Shown here: positions 60,263-64,000 of the stretch, piece after piece
Numbering within the stretch: the first letter of the stretch is position 1
How the letters are laid out: each line of letters opens with the position of its first letter
Assembly (NCBI RefSeq): GCF_004363045.1
Contig: NZ_SNYJ01000002.1
Location: 342,020 to 406,019, forward strand
DNA: 64,000 nt
Origin: Aureibacillus halotolerans
Lineage (GTDB): Bacteria; Bacillota; Bacilli; Bacillales; DSM-28697
Direction: 5' to 3'
Program-made: the position numbers and the translations under genes
The notes under the pieces: model-generated
The model's input: the letters and a program-made list of their open reading frames with translations, nothing else
Database searches by the model: none
Told to the model about the DNA's origin: nothing

Positions 60263-63034
60263 ATGAACTATAAAAAAACGTTATTGATGCCGAAAACCGA
60301 TTTCGCGATGAAAGCCAATTTGCCAAATAAAGAACCAAATATCCAGAAGGATTGGGAAGAAAAGGCGATGTACGAGAAGGTGATGGAGCGGACAAAGGAC
60401 CGTCCATTATTTGTCCTACACGATGGACCGCCTTATGCCAATGGCGATTTGCACCTTGGTCATGCCCTGAACAAAACATTAAAGGACTTTATCGTTCGCT
60501 ACAAATCAATGACGGGTTATCATGCCCCCTATGTACCAGGATGGGATACGCACGGACTTCCAATTGAAGCGGCGCTCACGAAAAACAAGAAGGTCGACCG
60601 CAAAAAGATGTCGGTCGCTGAATTTCGTGCAAAATGTGAAGAGTATGCGCTTGGACAAGTGGATCGTCAGCGTGAGCAATTTAAACGCCTTGGCGGCTTA
60701 GCCGATTGGGATCATCCTTATATTACGCTGCACAAAGATTACGAGGCAGAACAAATCAAGCTTTTCGGTGAGATGGCGAAGAAGGGCTACATTTATAAAG
60801 ACATGAAAGCCATTTACTGGTCGCCTTCGTCAGAATCAGCATTGGCTGAAGCAGAAATTGAGTACCACGACAAGCGCTCTGCCTCCATTTACGTAGCGTT
60901 AAAGGTAGAAGACGGGCGTGGCGTGCTTGCGTCGGATGTGGAATTTGTTATTTGGACAACAACACCTTGGACGATGCCAGCGAATTTAGGGATTGCTGTT
61001 CATCCAGACCTGTCGTATGTGGTTGTGAAGGAAGGCAATCGAAAGTTCTTAGTTGCGGAAGCCCTATTGGACAACCTCAAAGAAACGCTTGAGTGGGAAG
61101 ACGCGGAGATTGTACAGACGATCAAAGGCCGTGAACTCGAGCATATTTTGGCACGCCATCCGTTTTATGAACGCACCTCGCTTGTGATGCTTGGGGACCA
61201 CGTCACGACGGATGCTGGTACAGGCTGTGTGCACACAGCGCCTGGGCATGGGGAAGATGACTTTATCCTAGGGAAGCGTTATGGCCTAGATATTTTGTCG
61301 CCAGTCGATGAGCGTGGGCATTTTACAAATGATGCTCCAGGGTTCGAAGGGCAATATTACGATGCGGCCAATAAAGGCATCTCAGAGCTCCTTGAGGAAA
61401 AAGGCGCACTGTTAAAGCTATCGTTTTTTACACATTCCTATCCGCATGATTGGCGGACGAAAAAACCAATTATTTTCAGAGCCACACCGCAGTGGTTTGC
61501 CTCCATTAAAGACTTTCGCGATGAAATGATTCAGGCGATTAAAAAGGTGAACTGGTACCCAAGCTGGGGAGAGACACGGTTGCATAATATGGTCCGTGAT
61601 CGTGAAGATTGGTGTATTTCACGCCAACGTGCATGGGGTGTACCAATTCCCGTGTTTTATGGCGAAAACCAAGAACCGATTATTACTGAAGAAACGATTC
61701 AGCATGTGGCTGAGTTGTTCCGTCAACATGGGTCAAACATCTGGTTTGAATGGGAAACGAAGGACTTGCTGCCGGCAGGCTTTGCGTCTGAGCATAGCCC
61801 TAACGGCACCTTTACGAGAGAAAAAGACATTATGGATGTTTGGTTTGATTCAGGCTCATCACACCAAGGCGTCCTCCAGCAGCGGGAAGAGCTACGTCGC
61901 CCAGCAGATGTTTACCTGGAAGGAAGCGACCAGTATCGTGGGTGGTTTAACAGCTCATTGTCAACAGCCGTTGCTGTGACAGGGGAAGCCCCTTACAAAT
62001 CGGTCATTTCACACGGGTTTACTTTGGATGGCGAGGGCCGGAAAATGAGTAAATCGCTCGGCAATACCATTTCGCCTGACGATGTTTCTAAGCGTTTAGG
62101 AGCCGATATTTTACGCCTTTGGGTCGCATCATCGGATTACCAAGCAGACGTACGAGTGTCAGATGAAATTTTGAAACAGGTCGCAGAGGCGTACCGGAAA
62201 ATCCGTAATACGATCCGTTTCCTCCTCGGCAACCTTGCTGATTTTAATCCTGAACAAGATCGTATTGACTTGAATGAACTCAAGAGCGTGGATCGCTATA
62301 TTCATTCAAAACGCCAAAAGCTCATTGAAACTGTAAAAGCAGCGTATGATCGCTATGACTTCTCATCCGTGTACCAAGCGATCCATCACTTTTGTTCCAT
62401 TGAGTTGAGTGCTTTTTATATGGATTTTGCGAAGGATGTATTGTACATTGAGGGGGCAAACCATCCGCGCCGCCGTGCAATTCAGACGGTAATGCATGAT
62501 TCGGTTATTGATATTGTAAAGCTCTTGGCGCCAATCATCCCGCACACGATGGACGAGGCGTGGTCACATATGAGCTTTGTGAAAGAAGAAAGTGTTCATT
62601 TATCAGATATGCCAGAGGCGTTATTAAATGAAGTCAATGAAGACGATCTTGCCTATTGGGATCAATTTATGAACCTGCGGAATGATGTTTTAAAAGCACT
62701 AGAAAATGCCCGAAACGAGAAAGTAATTGGCAAGTCTTTGCAAGCGCAAGTCGACATTGCGCCTAAAACGAAGGAAGCAAGAGCGATTCTAGAGGCAGCC
62801 GATGACCTTGAGCAGTTGTTTATCGTCTCAGGCGTTACGTTGTTGCCTGCTTTAGAAGGAAACGGCGTGCACTCCTGTGAACTCGTTGATGTTCGTGTTA
62901 CTGCTAAAGAAGGAAAGCGTTGTGAACGGTGCTGGACAGTGACAGATGCCATCGGATCGCACGCCACGTATCCTGATCTTTGCTCTCGATGTGCCGCTGT
63001 TGTTGAAACGCTCGATATTGACATCGAGGACTAG
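60263..63034 (+). CDS. ileS: Isoleucyl-tRNA synthetase
   Basis: A class I aminoacyl-tRNA synthetase of 923 residues. HLGH lies near 64-67 (the HIGH motif, [15 protein letters not shown]). The editing domain contains [11 protein letters not shown] and [20 protein letters not shown] lies near 594, and a C-terminal zinc-binding CERCW...CSRC near 886-907. This is the bacterial type sensitive to mupirocin in general. It is controlled by the T-box upstream. Confidence 0.98.
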   Translation: MNYKKTLLMPKTDFAMKANLPNKEPNIQKDWEEKAMYEKVMERTKDRPLFVLHDGPPYANGDLHLGHALNKTLKDFIVRYKSMTGYHAPYVPGWDTHGLPIEAALTKNKKVDRKKMSVAEFRAKCEEYALGQVDRQREQFKRLGGLADWDHPYITLHKDYEAEQIKLFGEMAKKGYIYKDMKAIYWSPSSESALAEAEIEYHDKRSASIYVALKVEDGRGVLASDVEFVIWTTTPWTMPANLGIAVHPDLSYVVVKEGNRKFLVAEALLDNLKETLEWEDAEIVQTIKGRELEHILARHPFYERTSLVMLGDHVTTDAGTGCVHTAPGHGEDDFILGKRYGLDILSPVDERGHFTNDAPGFEGQYYDAANKGISELLEEKGALLKLSFFTHSYPHDWRTKKPIIFRATPQWFASIKDFRDEMIQAIKKVNWYPSWGETRLHNMVRDREDWCISRQRAWGVPIPVFYGENQEPIITEETIQHVAELFRQHGSNIWFEWETKDLLPAGFASEHSPNGTFTREKDIMDVWFDSGSSHQGVLQQREELRRPADVYLEGSDQYRGWFNSSLSTAVAVTGEAPYKSVISHGFTLDGEGRKMSKSLGNTISPDDVSKRLGADILRLWVASSDYQADVRVSDEILKQVAEAYRKIRNTIRFLLGNLADFNPEQDRIDLNELKSVDRYIHSKRQKLIETVKAAYDRYDFSSVYQAIHHFCSIELSAFYMDFAKDVLYIEGANHPRRRAIQTVMHDSVIDIVKLLAPIIPHTMDEAWSHMSFVKEESVHLSDMPEALLNEVNEDDLAYWDQFMNLRNDVLKALENARNEKVIGKSLQAQVDIAPKTKEARAILEAADDLEQLFIVSGVTLLPALEGNGVHSCELVDVRVTAKEGKRCERCWTVTDAIGSHATYPDLCSRCAAVVETLDIDIED

Positions 63035-63084
63035 AACGAGTGCAGTGGATGGATGGTCCAGGCATTGAATAGGAGATGAAAACG

Positions 63085-63552
63085 ATGTGGTATTACCTGC
63101 TTGCAGTGCTTATTATTGCCATTGATCAGGTCACAAAATGGTTTGTTGTTCGCTATATGGAAGTAACGGAAAGCATCCCCGTTCTCGGCGATTTTTTTCA
63201 CATTACCTCTCATCGAAATCGAGGGGCGGCTTGGGGAATTCTTGAAGGGCATATGACATTTTTCTATATCGTCACAATTCTTGTCGTGATCGCTGTTGTG
63301 TATTATATGCAAACCTACGGCCGCCATCGTCCTCTTGCTGGATTGGCCCTCGGCTTCATCCTTGGAGGAGCGATTGGCAATTTCATTGATCGATTGTTTC
63401 GCAAAGAAGTCGTTGATTTTTTTGATTTCTTCATTCCAGTAATCGACTATAATTACCCGATTTTTAATATCGCAGACTCGGCTTTAGTGGTTGGTGTCAT
63501 ATTAATGATAATCCAATCATTTCGTGAAAAGCCGAAAGAGAGGACGGCATAA
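63085..63552 (+). CDS. lspA: Lipoprotein signal peptidase LspA
   Basis: It cleaves prolipoprotein signals after lipidation. The 155-residue membrane protein has four helices. The catalytic Asp pair is in GNFIDRLFRKEVVDFFDF and FNIADSALV. AGGAG sits ten bases before ATG 63085; ATG 63076 is too close to it. The window also encodes lipoproteins that LspA would mature (CtaC, the ABC binding protein). Confidence 0.96.
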   Translation: MWYYLLAVLIIAIDQVTKWFVVRYMEVTESIPVLGDFFHITSHRNRGAAWGILEGHMTFFYIVTILVVIAVVYYMQTYGRHRPLAGLALGFILGGAIGNFIDRLFRKEVVDFFDFFIPVIDYNYPIFNIADSALVVGVILMIIQSFREKPKERTA

Positions 63553-63555
63553 TTG

Positions 63556-64000
63556 GTGAGTGAAGAAACCATTGAATTCATTGTGGAAGACAGTGCTAAG
63601 GGAGAGCGGCTTGATAAATGGCTGTCTGCTCAGTTGGCGGATGTCTCGCGGAGTCAAATCCAAGGCTGGATTGAAGGGGAGCATGTCGTCGTAAACGATG
63701 TTTTCCCAAAGGCAAAACAAAAAGTGATGCCGAACGATGCTATTGTCATCCGCGTTCCGGAGCCAGTTGTACTGGATGTCGTGCCAGAGGATATTCCAAT
63801 TGAAATCACTTATGAGGATGAAGATGTTCTCGTCGTGAACAAGCCATCTGGGATGGTCATTCACCCAGCACCAGGTCACCCTAATGGAACGCTAGTGAAT
63901 GCATTAATGTTTCATTGCACAAATCTATCGGGTATAAACGGTGTGCTTCGACCAGGTATAGTTCACCGTCTTGATAAAGACACATCTGGCCTTTTAATGG
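63556..64000 (+). CDS. RluD-family 23S rRNA pseudouridine synthase (YlyB), partial
   Basis: The first 148 codons are inside the window; the 3' end is cut. An S4 domain (GERLDKWLSAQLADVSRSQI) is followed by the RluA/D catalytic start: VLVVNKPSGMVIHPAPGH and VHRLDKDTSGLL, whose Asp is the catalytic residue. GTG 63556 lies three bases after lspA, with AGAGGACGG upstream. lspA-rluD order matches B. subtilis ylyB. Confidence 0.94.
   Translation, partial: MSEETIEFIVEDSAKGERLDKWLSAQLADVSRSQIQGWIEGEHVVVNDVFPKAKQKVMPNDAIVIRVPEPVVLDVVPEDIPIEITYEDEDVLVVNKPSGMVIHPAPGHPNGTLVNALMFHCTNLSGINGVLRPGIVHRLDKDTSGLLM

Overview
The window is a chromosomal segment from an endospore-forming, low-to-mid G+C Firmicute of the family Bacillaceae. 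Gene order follows the Bacillus subtilis ctaA-ylb-mra/fts-spoIIG-ylm-ileS-lspA segment closely. Protein features and the style of the intergenic repeats suggest an alkaliphilic Bacillus-type genus such as Shouchella or Alkalihalobacillus. The genus is inferred from memory of such genomes and was not tested.

Layout: (1) 1-8055, the heme A and caa3 cytochrome oxidase block: ctaA leftward, then ctaB-ctaC-ctaD-ctaE-ctaF-ctaG and a DUF420 membrane protein rightward. (2) 8171-14267, accessory genes inside the ylb region: two GNAT acetyltransferases, ylbA, ylbC and a pair of Gfo/Idh/MocA oxidoreductases. (3) 14268-28385, the rest of the ylb set (ylbD, E, F, G, rsmD, coaD, ylbJ, ylbL, ylbM, ylbN-rpmF, ylbO), interrupted by an osmoprotectant-type ABC transporter operon and a 1.6 kb repeat-rich gap. 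(4) 29599-52123, a DUF3397 gene and bshC, then the division and cell wall cluster mraZ-rsmH-ftsL-pbpB-spoVD-murE-murF-mraY-murD-spoVE-murB-divIB-ylxW-ylxX-sbp-ftsA-ftsZ. murF lies inside the cluster and murG is absent from its usual place. A 1.29 kb block of repeats separates murB from divIB. (5) 53206-55722, the sporulation sigma block spoIIGA-sigE-sigG. (6) 55885-64000, ylmC, ylmD, ylmE, sepF, ylmG, ylmH, divIVA, a T-box-controlled ileS, lspA and the start of an rluD-type pseudouridine synthase cut by the window edge.

The core genes are ordinary and intact. They make a respiratory oxidase and its heme, build lipid II and the septum, start the mother-cell and forespore sigma cascade, and handle tRNA and lipoprotein maturation. 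Control elements visible in the DNA include an exact-consensus promoter before ylbN-rpmF, a promoter plus Ile T-box before ileS, a spoIIG-type promoter with a 21-base spacer, and a sigma-F-like promoter before sigG.

The most unusual content is between genes. A dispersed element of about 180-300 bp occurs at least six times in both orientations, with several fragments. Copies differ by paired substitutions that keep three nested stems (GTCAAAATAC/GTATTTTGAC versus GTCAACAAAC/GTGTGTTGAC; GCGGG/CCCGC versus GTGGG/CCCAC; GGAAAGC/GCTTTCC versus GAAAAAGC/GCTTTTTC). That pattern suggests the fold itself is maintained. Other dispersed modules, a 163 bp MITE-like element and two unrecognised small ORFs are also reported.
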